Assembly (NCBI RefSeq): GCF_900116605.1 | Contig: NZ_FPBC01000001.1 | Span: 186,001-250,000 of the forward strand | Source: Pseudomonas marincola | GTDB lineage: Bacteria; Pseudomonadota; Gammaproteobacteria; Pseudomonadales; Pseudomonadaceae | DNA: 64,000 nt | Direction of reading: 5' to 3' | Part shown: positions 16,739 to 25,556 of the stretch, piece after piece | Numbering within the stretch: position 1 is the first letter of the stretch | Layout: each line of letters starts with the position of its first letter | Notes under the pieces: model-generated | Databases searched by the model: none | The model's input: the letters and a program-made list of their open reading frames with translations, nothing else | Told to the model about the DNA's origin: nothing | Position numbers and translations under genes: made by a program

Positions 16739-17383
16739 ATGTATATACCCAGCGCCTTTCGTGTGGACGATATCCACGCGCTGCACAACGCCATCGACAA
16801 CAGCCGGCTCGCCACCGTGATCAGCCAGGGGGCTGAAGAACTTCAGGCCAGCCAACTGCCACTGCTATTGGTCCCTGATGAAGGCCCTAACGGCACGCTT
16901 TATGGCCATTTCGCCCGTGCCAATGGCCACTGGCGCGAACTCGCTGAAAATCCTTCAGCATTGGTGCTGTTCACTCCGGCCGATGCTTACGTCAGCCCCA
17001 GCTGGTATCCGGCAAAAGCGGCGCATGGCAAGGTCGTCCCAACCTGGAACTACATCAGCGTTGAGGTGCGCGGCAAAGTTGAAGTGTTTGAAGACAAGGA
17101 GCGCCTGCTGCAATTGGTCAGCCGCCTGAGCCAGCGCCATGAAGCCGGCCGCCCGCAACCGTGGGCCGTAAACGATGCGCCGGCCGATTACATCGACAGC
17201 ATGCTGCGCGCCATTGTCGGCTTCGCCCTGCCCATCGAGCGCATCGAAGGCAAATTCAAGCTGAGCCAGAATCGCGATATCCCCGACCGCATTGGGGTCA
17301 GCACCGGCCTGAATCAAAGCGCTGATCCGCGTGATGTCGAATTGGCCGGGCATCTCGGGCAAACCCTTTCAACCAAACCATAA
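16739..17383 (+). CDS. PaiB-like FMN-binding protein
   Basis: The product is 214 aa. It starts MYIPSAFRVDDIHALH and continues with HFARANGHWRE, DAYVSPSWYPAKAAHGKVVP and TWNYISVEVRGKVEVFED, the classic PaiB (FMN-binding split barrel) pattern. PaiB was described in Bacillus as a negative regulator with a PaiA acetyltransferase partner. The two downstream GNAT genes (12 and 14 bp gaps) echo that pairing. ACGGAGCC supplies the ribosome binding site. It probably forms an operon with both acetyltransferases under the divergent MocR regulator. Whether it binds DNA or acts enzymatically cannot be judged. Confidence 0.9.
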   Translation: MYIPSAFRVDDIHALHNAIDNSRLATVISQGAEELQASQLPLLLVPDEGPNGTLYGHFARANGHWRELAENPSALVLFTPADAYVSPSWYPAKAAHGKVVPTWNYISVEVRGKVEVFEDKERLLQLVSRLSQRHEAGRPQPWAVNDAPADYIDSMLRAIVGFALPIERIEGKFKLSQNRDIPDRIGVSTGLNQSADPRDVELAGHLGQTLSTKP

Positions 17384-17394
17384 GCGAGCCGTTC

Positions 17395-17838
17395 ATGACC
17401 GTCGAAATCCGCCGCGTCAGCCCAGCCGATCACGCCAACTGGCTGGTACTTTGGCAGGGCTATCAGCAGTTCTATAAAACCGAGATCAGCACTGAAACCA
17501 GCGCAATCACCTGGCAGCGTTTTCTCGACGCCAACGAGCCGATGCACGCGGCGCTGGCCTGGGAGGACGGCAAGGCGGTGGGCATGGTGCACTGGATTTA
17601 TCACCGCTCGTGCTGGACCACGGGCGATTATTGCTACCTGCAGGATCTTTTTGTGGACGCGACGCAGCGCGGCAGTGGCGTGGGCCGCCAACTGATCGAG
17701 CGTGTGTATGCCGAGGCCAAAGCGGCTGGCGCATCGCGGGTTCACTGGCTCACACACGAGACCAATACCGACGCCATGCAGCTTTATGAGCGCATTGCTG
17801 ATCGCTCCGGTTTCGTTCAATACCGCAAACTTTTCTGA
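17395..17838 (+). CDS. GNAT-family N-acetyltransferase
   Basis: The product is 147 aa with a full GNAT core. It opens with MTVEIRRVSPADHANWLVLW. The acetyl-CoA binding segment is YLQDLFVDATQRGSGVGRQL (the Q/R-x-x-G-x-G/A motif is QRGSGVG), and motif B is VHWLTHETNTDAMQLYERI. The substrate is unknown. It resembles small amine or amino acid acetyltransferases. It starts 11 bp after the paiB-like gene, so the pair parallels the PaiA/PaiB module involved in polyamine acetylation in Bacillus. The protein is cytoplasmic. Confidence 0.88.
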   Translation: MTVEIRRVSPADHANWLVLWQGYQQFYKTEISTETSAITWQRFLDANEPMHAALAWEDGKAVGMVHWIYHRSCWTTGDYCYLQDLFVDATQRGSGVGRQLIERVYAEAKAAGASRVHWLTHETNTDAMQLYERIADRSGFVQYRKLF

Positions 17839-17852
17839 ACAGGAACAGCGCT

Positions 17853-18545
17853 ATGTACAACCCGGAAAAAATCGACTGGCAACCTGCCCAAGCGCCGTCC
17901 CGCCAACCGCTGCAGGGCCACTACATACGCCTTGAACCCCTGGATACCACGCGCCATGGCGATGATCTGTGGCAAGCCCTGCAAGGCCCGGAGGCCGACG
18001 CCGTGCTGTGGGATTACCTGCCCTACGGCCCGTTCCCGGAGCGTGAGGCATTCAATACGTGGTTGGCAGGCCATGAAGCCAGCCGTGATCCGCTGTTTTT
18101 TTGCGTGATTGATCTGGCATCAAACAAAGCCGTCGGGCTGTTGAGCCTGATGAGCATCGTGCCGAAAGACGGGCGTATCGAAATTGGCCATGTTGCGTTT
18201 GGCGCACCCATGCAACGCACAATCGGCGCAACGGAAACCTTCTGGCTGCTGGCGAGCCTGGCCATGGATACGCTGGGCTACCGGCGCTTGGAGTGGAAGT
18301 GCAACGCCAATAACGCCCGCTCAATGCGTGCGGCCGAGCGCTTGGGCTTTCGCTATGAAGGCACGTTTCGCCAGCACATGGTGGTCAAGGGTGCGAATCG
18401 GGACACGGCGTGGTTTTCGATCATCGACAGCGAATGGCCAGACTGCCGTAGCGCGTTTAGCCAGTGGCTGAGCCCGGCCAATTTCGCCGCCGATGGCGCT
18501 CAGTTAAAGCGCCTGGATGAACTGCGCAACGCGCCCTCAAACTAG
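17853..18545 (+). CDS. RimJ/RimL-type GNAT acetyltransferase
   Basis: The product is 230 aa. HYIRLEPLDTTRHGDDLW and IEIGHVAFGAPMQRTIGATE are characteristic of the RimJ/RimL subgroup. LEWKCNANNARSMRAAERLG and FRYEGTFRQHMVVKGANRDT complete the CoA- and substrate-binding region. Such proteins acetylate the N-termini of ribosomal proteins or small amines; the substrate here is unknown. AGGAACAGCGCT precedes ATG 17853. It lies 14 bp after the first GNAT gene, likely the last gene of the paiB operon. cheV converges on it from the other strand. Confidence 0.88.
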   Translation: MYNPEKIDWQPAQAPSRQPLQGHYIRLEPLDTTRHGDDLWQALQGPEADAVLWDYLPYGPFPEREAFNTWLAGHEASRDPLFFCVIDLASNKAVGLLSLMSIVPKDGRIEIGHVAFGAPMQRTIGATETFWLLASLAMDTLGYRRLEWKCNANNARSMRAAERLGFRYEGTFRQHMVVKGANRDTAWFSIIDSEWPDCRSAFSQWLSPANFAADGAQLKRLDELRNAPSN

Positions 18546-18574
18546 GCGCGATGTCATTACTGGGCGGCCTCGTT

Positions 18575-19477
18575 TCAGGCGTTGGCCGCCGTTTCAGCGA
18601 CGCGCTTGCAGGCCCGGACCAGCGCCTGACTGAGATCGACTGCCGAGAACTTGGTCAGCACATCATTGGCCCCTACGCTGTGCGCGCGGGCCGTGTTCAT
18701 GGTGCTGTCGAGCGAGGTATGCAGCAACACGTAAGTATGAGCAATACTCGGCCGCTGGCGAATTTCACTGACCAGACTGTAGCCATCCATCTCCGGCATC
18801 TCGATATCTGAAACCAGCACCTCAATCGGCGTGCCCGCGGCCTCTTCATCAAGCAACAGTTGCAACGCGGCAGCGGCGCTGCGGACCGCCTGACATTCAA
18901 GGCCCAGCTTGCGCAGGGTGATCAGGGTTTGCTGCAGCGCCACGTGCGAGTCATCCACCACCAGCACGCGACATCCTTCGATCAGGTTACGCTCGCTGCG
19001 GGTCAGTTGCTGTTCATCAAGCTCTTCCGGCAAGACCGGCGCGATTTCATGCAGGACTTTCTCGATATCAAGCACCTGCACAATGGTGCCGTCAATCTGT
19101 GTCACACCCGTAATGAAGGCGCGTGCGCCAGTGCCTTTGGGAGGCGGCCGCACATCGCTGGTCGCGCACTGGACAATCCGCTCGACACTCTTAACGTGTA
19201 ACGCCTGACGCGAGCGGCTAAGCGCTGTGACAATCAAACACCCTTCCTGGCTGTCATTGCCGCCCTGCTCGCCGACCGCGCGGGCCAGATCAATCACGTT
19301 CAGCGGTGCGCCGCGCAAGGTCGCGACGCCGCGCACATGCGGGTGGCGGTTAGGCAATTTGGTCAGGGTTGGACACGGAATAATCTCATTAACCTTGAGC
19401 AGGTTGATTCCCAGCAAACGACCACTGTGCAGCCGAAACAACAACAGCGACAATCCATCGGTCAATGCTGCACTCAT
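18575..19477 (-). CDS. cheV: Chemotaxis coupling protein CheV
   Basis: The product is 300 aa. An N-terminal CheW-like domain (about 8-150) with VNEIIPCPTLTKLPNRHPHVRG-type sequence is joined to a C-terminal receiver domain (about 168-295). The receiver has Asp175/Asp176 (VLVVDDSH), phospho-acceptor Asp224 (VSDIEMPEMDG), Thr/Ser at 254-255 and Lys276, so it should be phosphorylatable. CheV couples chemoreceptors to CheA and tunes adaptation at the polar array. GGAGAGTAGGG precedes its ATG. No other chemotaxis gene is nearby. Confidence 0.95.
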   Translation of the reverse strand: MSAALTDGLSLLLFRLHSGRLLGINLLKVNEIIPCPTLTKLPNRHPHVRGVATLRGAPLNVIDLARAVGEQGGNDSQEGCLIVTALSRSRQALHVKSVERIVQCATSDVRPPPKGTGARAFITGVTQIDGTIVQVLDIEKVLHEIAPVLPEELDEQQLTRSERNLIEGCRVLVVDDSHVALQQTLITLRKLGLECQAVRSAAAALQLLLDEEAAGTPIEVLVSDIEMPEMDGYSLVSEIRQRPSIAHTYVLLHTSLDSTMNTARAHSVGANDVLTKFSAVDLSQALVRACKRVAETAANA

Positions 19478-19547
19478 TCCCTACTCTCCTTAACTCGAAT
19501 TCTGCGTTTGCAGGCTGAGCCTTGCCAGCCTTTGCAGCGACAACGCT

Positions 19548-19784
19548 TCAGCCCAGAAAGGCAACGATCTGTTCGGCCTCGAAAGGCCAGTTCAACTCCG
19601 CACCGGTATCAACCCGGCGCAGCACCGGAATACTCAACGCGTATTGCTCAACCCACTCTTCGTGCTCGGCAATATCGATCAACTCAACCAGTAAGCCATG
19701 CTCCACAAATGGGATCAGCATGGCCTCGGCCACTTCACACAAATGGCACCCAAGGGTGCCGAACAACTGACATTCAGGGAGCAT
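19548..19784 (-). CDS. Glutaredoxin-like protein (DUF836 type)
   Basis: From ATG 19784 the product is 78 aa: MLPECQLFGTLGCHLCEVAE, with a C13-H-L-C16 redox motif, then IDIAEHEEWVEQYALSIPVL with the cis-Pro typical of thioredoxin folds. GGAGG five bases before this ATG fixes the start; the open frame reaches 19847 but without support. The protein is cytoplasmic, with an unknown redox partner. It lies 70 bp upstream of cheV on the same strand. Confidence 0.82.
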   Translation of the reverse strand: MLPECQLFGTLGCHLCEVAEAMLIPFVEHGLLVELIDIAEHEEWVEQYALSIPVLRRVDTGAELNWPFEAEQIVAFLG

Positions 19785-20028
19785 CAGCCTCCCCTCCACT
19801 GACAAATCAACAGGCTTGCAGTTTAGCACTGCAGACCTCGCCGGCACTGCACCAACCGGGCTGATAATAGTGAATACAACCCGCCTTAATAATCAGCAGC
19901 GGTGATGCGAATCAAACAAGTCTTATTTAAATACTCACATCATCTTGCGGCGCATTAACGGTTGATTAATGCCAGATTTCGCTAACCCTACAGCGCCGTG
20001 CAACAGGACTGATTAACTCACTGTTGCC

Positions 20029-20194
20029 GTCTGATCAGACTCATCTGAATAGCGCTACTTACATATGTGTAGCGGCCCGAACCAATAAAACTTTAATCGC
20101 TGATAATTGCAGTAACTTGTGCGCTAACTGTCACAGCCCCACGCTAGAGCCGGCGGTGCCTGCAGGCAACGACCTACCAGTCATCAGATGACTG
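20029..20194. promoter_or_regulatory. Three dyad-symmetric sites upstream of the OprD porin gene
   Basis: The 536-bp gap between the glutaredoxin-like gene and the porin gene holds three short palindromes: GTCTGATCAGAC (20029-20040), CGCTAC-N10-GTAGCG (20053-20074) and CAGTCATCAGATGACTG (20178-20194). The first and third share the core TCTGATCAGA / TCATCAGATGA. They could be operators for one or more regulators of the porin gene. The rest of the gap shows nothing recognisable. Confidence 0.35.
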
Positions 20195-20320
20195 CTTGAT
20201 TAGCGCATGCTCACTACTAAAGTCTAAATGCCAGTGATTTCAACCCGTGTTTTATTTCAGTGCGTGATAGATGGGCCATAAATAACAAGACCTGCACACA
20301 CCATCGTGGAGAAAATAATA

Positions 20321-21586
20321 ATGCGTACAACTTCTCTCGCCCGCGCTGTGGCTCTCGCCACATTAGGGGCCAGCATGACGTTACCCACTCTTGCCCATGC
20401 CGAATTTATCAAGGACAGCAAGGCCAGCGTAGAGCTGCGTAACTTCTATCTGAACCGCGACCTGCGTGATACCACGCCGGCACAGCAGAGCAAACGTGAA
20501 GAATGGGCACAGGGCTTCCTGTTCAAAGCTGAATCGGGCTATACCGAAGGCACCGTCGGCTTCGGCCTTGATGCGTACGCAGGGCTGGGTCTGAAACTCG
20601 ACTCCTCGCCAGATCGTGCAGGCACCAACCTGCTGCCGGGCAGTTTTGGCAACAAGGCACCGGATGATTACTCGGATGGTTTTGTTACCGGCAAGGTTAA
20701 AATCTCCAAGACGGTCGGCAAAATCGGCGGCCTGACGCCCAAGCTGCCAATCCTCTCTGCCAACGACTCACGCCTGCTGCCGCAGACCTTCCTCGGTGGT
20801 CACATCAACTCGATGGAAATCGAAAACCTGACCTTTGATGGCGGTATCATCAAAGAGCTGAATCAGCGCGATTCGACCGACTTCGAAGACCTCAGCATGA
20901 CTGGCGGTGGCAAGCGCAACATCTCCTTCGGCAGTGGCGGCAATCAGGGTGATGACCTGAACTTCGCCGGGTTGTCGTACAAATGGAACAACCTGACCAC
21001 CACCTATAATTACGGCCAACTGGAAGAGCTGTACACGCAGCACATCTTCAACGTTGTGCACGTACTGCCGATTGCCGACAAACAGAGCCTGAAAACCGAT
21101 CTGCGCTATGCGCGTTCCAATGACGACGGCTCAACCAACGTCGACAACGATGCCTACGGCGCAATGTTCACCTACGCGCTGGGCTCTGCCAGCATGGGCC
21201 TGGGTTACCAGAAAATGACCGGCGATACCGGTTACGCCTATGTCAGCGGCAGTGACCCGTTCCTGGTCAACTATGTACAAATCGGCGACTTTGCCAACAA
21301 GGATGAAAATTCATGGCAGGCGCGGTTTGACTACAACTTTGCCGGCGTGGGGATTCCCGGCCTGACGTTCATGACGCGCTACCTGACCGGCGACAATATC
21401 GACCTGATCACCACCCCAGGCGAAGGCAAGGAGTGGGAGCGCAACACGGATATCGCTTACGTGATTCAGGAAGGCCCGGCGAAAAATCTCGGGTTTAAAT
21501 GGCGTAACGCGACCGTGCGCAATAACTTTGCCAACGACCTGGACGAAAACCGTCTGATCATCAGCTACACCCTGCCGCTGTATTGA
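20321..21586 (+). CDS. OprD-family outer membrane porin
   Basis: From ATG 20321 the precursor is 421 aa with a signal peptide (MRTTSLARAVALATLG, cleaved after AHA, then EFIKDSKASVELRN). The mature part has the OprD landmarks FYLNRDLRD, REEWAQGFLFKAESGYTEG and VGFGLDAYAGLGLKLDSS, and ends LIISYTLPLY, a C-terminal beta strand for BAM insertion. These 18-strand channels admit basic amino acids or small carboxylates; the substrate is not predictable. The frame opens at GTG 20306, but that GTGGAG is clearly the Shine-Dalgarno of the ATG. The gene stands alone, with a long upstream region and a hairpin downstream. Confidence 0.93.
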   Translation: MRTTSLARAVALATLGASMTLPTLAHAEFIKDSKASVELRNFYLNRDLRDTTPAQQSKREEWAQGFLFKAESGYTEGTVGFGLDAYAGLGLKLDSSPDRAGTNLLPGSFGNKAPDDYSDGFVTGKVKISKTVGKIGGLTPKLPILSANDSRLLPQTFLGGHINSMEIENLTFDGGIIKELNQRDSTDFEDLSMTGGGKRNISFGSGGNQGDDLNFAGLSYKWNNLTTTYNYGQLEELYTQHIFNVVHVLPIADKQSLKTDLRYARSNDDGSTNVDNDAYGAMFTYALGSASMGLGYQKMTGDTGYAYVSGSDPFLVNYVQIGDFANKDENSWQARFDYNFAGVGIPGLTFMTRYLTGDNIDLITTPGEGKEWERNTDIAYVIQEGPAKNLGFKWRNATVRNNFANDLDENRLIISYTLPLY

Positions 21587-21609
21587 TCGCAGGGCGTTAG
21601 TTAAACGTA

Positions 21610-21649
21610 TGGCCAAAATCCACGGGGAAATTAGCGTGGGTTTTGGCCA
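21610..21649. terminator. 15-bp hairpin after the porin gene
   Basis: TGGCCAAAATCCACG (21610-21624) pairs with CGTGGGTTTTGGCCA (21635-21649), with one wobble, around a 10-nt loop. It lies between convergent genes. There is no T-run after it on the plus strand, but the internal TTTT could help. Confidence 0.55.
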
Positions 21650-21717
21650 CTACCTGCAAGCCCAGACACCGCAATCGGTCTGATCCGGCAAGAGACTCCC
21701 ACCGGATCAAAGACGCG

Positions 21718-22542
21718 CTAGATATTCATCACGTTAAGAACACGCGATGCCGCGCTGTCATCAATCTTCAAGCTGGCGAAATCAAACAGGTTGCGGTCCG
21801 CCAACTGTGAAGGCACCACATTGCCCAGCGCACGGAACATGATTTCGGTGCGACCAGGCGATTTGCGTTCCCACTCCTGAAGCATTTCCTTGACCACCTG
21901 ACGTTGCAGGTTTTCCTGCGAGCCGCACAGGTTACACGGGATGATCGGGAATTCCTTGAGCGTCGAGTACGCTTCAATATCCGCCTCGTTACAGTACGCC
22001 AGCGGGCGAATCACCACGTTCCGGCCGTCATCGGCGAGCAACTTCGGCGGCATGGCCTTGAGTGTGCCGCCGTAGAACATGTTCAGGAAGAACGTCTCGA
22101 GGATGTCATCACGGTGGTGCCCAAGCGCCATTTTGGTTGCACCAATTTCATCGGCAAAGGTGTACAGCGTGCCGCGACGCAAGCGTGAGCACAGCGAGCA
22201 CGTGGTCTTGCCCTCCGGGATTTTCTCCTTGACCACCGAGTAGGTGTCTTTCTCGACGATGTGATACGGCACACCGATCGACTCAAGGTAGGCAGGAAGC
22301 ACATGCTCAGGGAAACCCGGCTGCTTTTGGTCCATGTTGACCGCAACAATCTCGAACTTGATCGGCGCCACTTTCTGCAAATGCAAAAGCACATCCAGCA
22401 TGGTGTAGCTGTCCTTGCCGCCCGAGAGGCACACCATGACCTTGTCGCCGTCTTCGATCATGTTGAAGTCGGAGATCGCTTCGCCAGCCTGACGACGCAG
22501 ACGCTTTTGCAGTTTGTTCTGATTGACCGAGAGGGTGCCCAT
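21718..22542 (-). CDS. ttcA: tRNA 2-thiocytidine biosynthesis protein TtcA
   Basis: The product is 274 aa. The PP-loop SGGKDS (residues 40-45) binds ATP. Two Cys pairs, C115-S-L-C118 and C204-N-L-C207, match the TtcA pattern in which the cysteines hold an iron-sulfur cluster. [18 protein letters not shown] is another family signature. The enzyme makes 2-thiocytidine at position 32 of some tRNAs. Upstream bases TACGCAGGAG.. are weak, but the N-terminus [18 protein letters not shown] agrees with the family. The gene is monocistronic and divergent from the DnaJ-related gene. Confidence 0.95.
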   Translation of the reverse strand: MGTLSVNQNKLQKRLRRQAGEAISDFNMIEDGDKVMVCLSGGKDSYTMLDVLLHLQKVAPIKFEIVAVNMDQKQPGFPEHVLPAYLESIGVPYHIVEKDTYSVVKEKIPEGKTTCSLCSRLRRGTLYTFADEIGATKMALGHHRDDILETFFLNMFYGGTLKAMPPKLLADDGRNVVIRPLAYCNEADIEAYSTLKEFPIIPCNLCGSQENLQRQVVKEMLQEWERKSPGRTEIMFRALGNVVPSQLADRNLFDFASLKIDDSAASRVLNVMNI

Positions 22543-22769
22543 GTACGCAGGAGTCCGGAGTTAGGTGCTAAAGGCGGGCATTTTACGCAGAAACCGCGAC
22601 AGACCCCAGCCCATTAATCAGGATCCAGCACTTATTGCCCTCCCCGGCACGGCGAGTGGCTCTGGTCGGCAGCATTTTGGGTGAAAGTATTTCGCCTGAA
22701 AATGTGCCGCAGCTGGCATTTTTCACGCGGTTTCACTGGCCAATAAGCTGTAAATGCTAGGCTCAAGGC

Positions 22770-23366
22770 ATGACTGAAGATTTAGATCCACGCCTTGAGC
22801 TATCGGAGCAGGTGCACGCACTGCTGCTCGAAACGCCCGCTGGGCTCAGTGAATATGCCCTGATCCAGTTGCTCAAAGAGCGCCACTCAAGCCACATCCC
22901 CAACCTGCCGCTCACCGATAAGCTGGTGCTTTTTCGCACCCACTTTCTGGTTTTCAATGCGCTCTACATCCTGCGCGACCAACTCTGGGCCGAGCAAAGC
23001 GGCGCGCTGCTGATCAGTCCGCTGCACATCGAATTGCAAGCGTACAGCAGCGGTGCACGTGCGCTCAGCGAGCATGACCCTTTGCGTGAATACTATCTGG
23101 ATCTGAACAACTTGCGCGACACCGACGAAGCCGAGGTCGAAAAGCTGCTTACCAGTTTCTGGACCCGCATCCGCGGCGGCGATGAGAAAATTGCCGCACT
23201 GGAATTGTTCGAGTTGCATGAAGCCAAACACGCCCTCGACCTGAGCACCATCAAACATCGCTATCGCCAGCTGGTCAGTCAGCATCACCCGGATCGCGGC
23301 GGCAATACAGAGCGGTTGCAGACAATTAACAAGGCGATGGAAATACTACAGCGCTATTACAGCTAG
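22770..23366 (+). CDS. DnaJ-related protein with C-terminal J domain
   Basis: The product is 198 aa. The N-terminal part (about 10-140, LLETPAGLSEYALIQLLKER and FRTHFLVFNALYILRDQLW) is the DNAJ_related domain. The last 50 residues form a J domain with YRQLVSQHHPDRGG, including the His-Pro-Asp triad needed to stimulate DnaK ATPase. This order is characteristic of a gammaproteobacterial family whose DnaK role is presumed. There is no signal peptide. The gene stands alone between ttcA (divergent) and the Yip1-family gene. Confidence 0.9.
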   Translation: MTEDLDPRLELSEQVHALLLETPAGLSEYALIQLLKERHSSHIPNLPLTDKLVLFRTHFLVFNALYILRDQLWAEQSGALLISPLHIELQAYSSGARALSEHDPLREYYLDLNNLRDTDEAEVEKLLTSFWTRIRGGDEKIAALELFELHEAKHALDLSTIKHRYRQLVSQHHPDRGGNTERLQTINKAMEILQRYYS

Positions 23367-23531
23367 CGTTCAAATACCAATTTGCTCTAATCAGCTGGCC
23401 TCTTGTTTGTTAATCCGGTGCCATACTGCGTCATACGGTCGCAGTTGATTTGGCCCGTACTCGGTTTTGCTGCCTACGCAACCCGAGCGCTCCGCCGGGG
23501 GGCGACCGCATAAAAAGAGGAGGTGCCTGGT

Positions 23532-24131
23532 ATGATCCACCACGTTTGGGGGCTCTTCACCCATCCCGACCAAGAATGGCAAGAAATTCGTGGCGAGGAG
23601 GAAAGCATTAGCCACATGTATCTCACCCACGTCCTGATTCTCGCGGCGATCCCCGCGATTTCAGCCTTTATCGGTACCACCCAGGTTGGCTGGTCGATAG
23701 GCGGACGAACACCGGTGATGCTCACCGAAGGCAGTGCAATGTCGATGGCCATCATGAGCTACCTGGCAATGCTTGCAGGGGTTGCAGTGATGGGGGCATT
23801 CATTCACTGGATGGCGCGTACATACGACTCCAGCCCGAGCTTCGCCCAATGCGTAGTTTTTGCGGCTTACACTGCAACCCCACTGTTCATAGGAGGTTTG
23901 GCGGCACTTTATCCGCACTTGTGGCTGGGCATGCTGGTGGGTACCTGCGCCATTTGTTACACGGTTTACCTGTTGTATGTGGGCATACCGACCTTTATGG
24001 GCATCCCGTCAGATGAAGGCTTCATGTTCTCAAGCTCGGTGCTTGCAGTCGGTCTGGTCGTGCTGGTGGCGATGATGGCCAGCGCCGTGATTCTCTGGGG
24101 GCTGGGCGTGGGTCCGGTGTACACCAACTAG
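23532..24131 (+). CDS. Yip1-family inner membrane protein
   Basis: From ATG 23532 the product is 199 aa. A short polar start (MIHHVWGLFTHPDQEWQEIR) is followed by about five hydrophobic segments (about 36-55, 72-95, 115-135, 140-160, 170-192). The N-terminal pattern HPxxxWxxIRxEE matches Yip1/DUF1282 proteins found in many Pseudomonas. GAGGAGG at 23517-23523 is a strong ribosome site for this ATG; the GTG at 23523 overlaps it and is not a start. The function of bacterial members is unknown. Confidence 0.85.
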   Translation: MIHHVWGLFTHPDQEWQEIRGEEESISHMYLTHVLILAAIPAISAFIGTTQVGWSIGGRTPVMLTEGSAMSMAIMSYLAMLAGVAVMGAFIHWMARTYDSSPSFAQCVVFAAYTATPLFIGGLAALYPHLWLGMLVGTCAICYTVYLLYVGIPTFMGIPSDEGFMFSSSVLAVGLVVLVAMMASAVILWGLGVGPVYTN

Positions 24132-24148
24132 TTATAAAACCTTTTCAA

Positions 24149-24179
24149 CGAAACCACCTACGGGTGGTTTCGTCGTTTT
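24149..24179 (+). terminator. Intrinsic terminator after the Yip1-family gene
   Basis: CGAAACCACC (24149-24158) pairs perfectly with GGTGGTTTCG (24163-24172) around TACG, followed by TCGTTTT. Confidence 0.85.
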
Positions 24180-24240
24180 AGGCTGCCAGCAACCGCAAGC
24201 TTGGGCATAATTGGCTGGCACTCACTCACTGCTGGATACC

Positions 24241-24741
24241 ATGCCCGAACAGATTCTCGCCCGCGTCGAAGCCTGCTACCAGCAAGCAGAAGCCTTCTTC
24301 AAAAAGCCATTTTTGCGCCCCGAGGTCAGCTTCAAACTGCGCGGGCAAAAGGCCGGCGTTGCCCACCTCACAGAGAACAAATTGCGTTTCAACCCCGAGT
24401 TGTACCGTAATAACCGTGAAGACTTCCTCAAGCAGACCGTCGCCCACGAAGTGGCGCACCTGATTGCCCATCAACTCTTTGGCTTGAGCATTCAGGCCCA
24501 CGGTGAGGAATGGCAATTGATCATGCGCGGGGTCTACGAGTTACCGCCCAATCGCTGCCACACCTACGAGGTAAAACGGCGTAAGGTCAACCGCTTCATC
24601 TATCGCTGCGCGTGCCCGGCGCCTGAAGACGAGTTCCCATTCTCGGCGCAGCGTCATGGTTTGGTCAGCAAAGGTCGGCGTTATTTCTGCCGGCGTTGCA
24701 AGGCAACACTGAACTACAGTGGCGAACAACGCATCGAATAA
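24241..24741 (+). CDS. sprT: SprT-family zinc metallopeptidase-like protein
   Basis: From ATG 24241 the product is 166 aa (MPEQILARVEACYQQAEAFF). The HExxH motif is H69-E-V-A-H73, and the C-terminal zinc ribbon has YRCAC and, later, YFCRRC. The layout equals bacterial SprT, related to the protease domain of eukaryotic Spartan, which cleaves DNA-protein crosslinks. The bacterial role is not firmly known. An earlier TTG at 24211 is in frame but lacks a ribosome site. It is cytoplasmic and monocistronic. Confidence 0.92.
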   Translation: MPEQILARVEACYQQAEAFFKKPFLRPEVSFKLRGQKAGVAHLTENKLRFNPELYRNNREDFLKQTVAHEVAHLIAHQLFGLSIQAHGEEWQLIMRGVYELPPNRCHTYEVKRRKVNRFIYRCACPAPEDEFPFSAQRHGLVSKGRRYFCRRCKATLNYSGEQRIE

Positions 24742-24828
24742 TCGTCATCCTGCTCACTTAGGCTGACGGTAAGCAACCTGCAACCCACTGGTGTGCAGGC
24801 ACGCCTCTCTTCAGACAAGGATCTGCCG

Positions 24829-25551
24829 ATGATTGAATCCATCCTGCTAACGGCTGCGCGCCTGACCACGTTTGCCCAGAGCACGCTGCTCACCAGCGCC
24901 AGCGGCTTTTACTTTGAGCGTGATGAGCGTCTGTTTCTGGTGACCAGTCGCCACGTCGTCAGCGAGACCGGACACAATCCGGATCGGCTCGAAATAGAGA
25001 TTCATACCAATGCCGAGAACATGGCCGAGTCCACCGGCTTCTCGATCCCGTTGTATCAGAACGGCAAAAGTATCTGGCGTCAGGCTCAGGATGGCACCGG
25101 CGATGTTGATGTCGCAGTCATAGAGCTTGATCGAAGCGCCCTGCCCGCCAGCATGGTTTATCGCGCATTCAAACCCGAACATCTGGAGTACTCCGAAGAG
25201 CAGGCCGAGGTCGGCAATTCTTTATTGGTGGTGGGCTTTCCGCTGGGCTTTCACGACACCCTGCACCACTTGCCAGTCGTACGTCAGGCAACTATTGCCT
25301 CGTCTTTCGGCCTGCGCTTTCAGGGCCAGGGTTACTTCCTCAGTGACGCCCGCACGCACCGCGGTATCAGCGGTGCCCCGGTGGTGATGCGCACGCAAGA
25401 ATCTGCTGCACTCGGCGGCCTGCCGTACATTCTGCTCGGAATTCACTCGGCGCGGCTGGATGTCGGCACCCGCGACCTGCACGCCGATGAGGCGCTGGGG
25501 CTTAATTGCAGCTGGTATGCCGATATCCTCATGACGTTAACCGAGAATTGA
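24829..25551 (+). CDS. Trypsin-like serine peptidase
   Basis: From ATG 24829 the product is 240 aa. The catalytic triad can be placed at His42 (VTSRHVVS), Asp94 (GDVDVAVIEL) and Ser181 (HRGISGAPVV), the order of chymotrypsin-fold peptidases. There is no PDZ domain and no obvious signal peptide, although the start MIESILLTAARLTTF is mildly hydrophobic; the protein is probably cytoplasmic. An in-frame GTG-like start at 24793 is less convincing than the ATG preceded by CAAGGAT. It converges on the racemase-like gene with 5 bp between the stops. The substrate is unknown. Confidence 0.87.
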   Translation: MIESILLTAARLTTFAQSTLLTSASGFYFERDERLFLVTSRHVVSETGHNPDRLEIEIHTNAENMAESTGFSIPLYQNGKSIWRQAQDGTGDVDVAVIELDRSALPASMVYRAFKPEHLEYSEEQAEVGNSLLVVGFPLGFHDTLHHLPVVRQATIASSFGLRFQGQGYFLSDARTHRGISGAPVVMRTQESAALGGLPYILLGIHSARLDVGTRDLHADEALGLNCSWYADILMTLTEN

Positions 25552-25556
25552 TTCGC

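Noticed and set aside
20306..20320. GTG start for the OprD porin
   Set aside because: The GTGGAG is itself the ribosome binding site for ATG 20321, from which a proper signal peptide begins.
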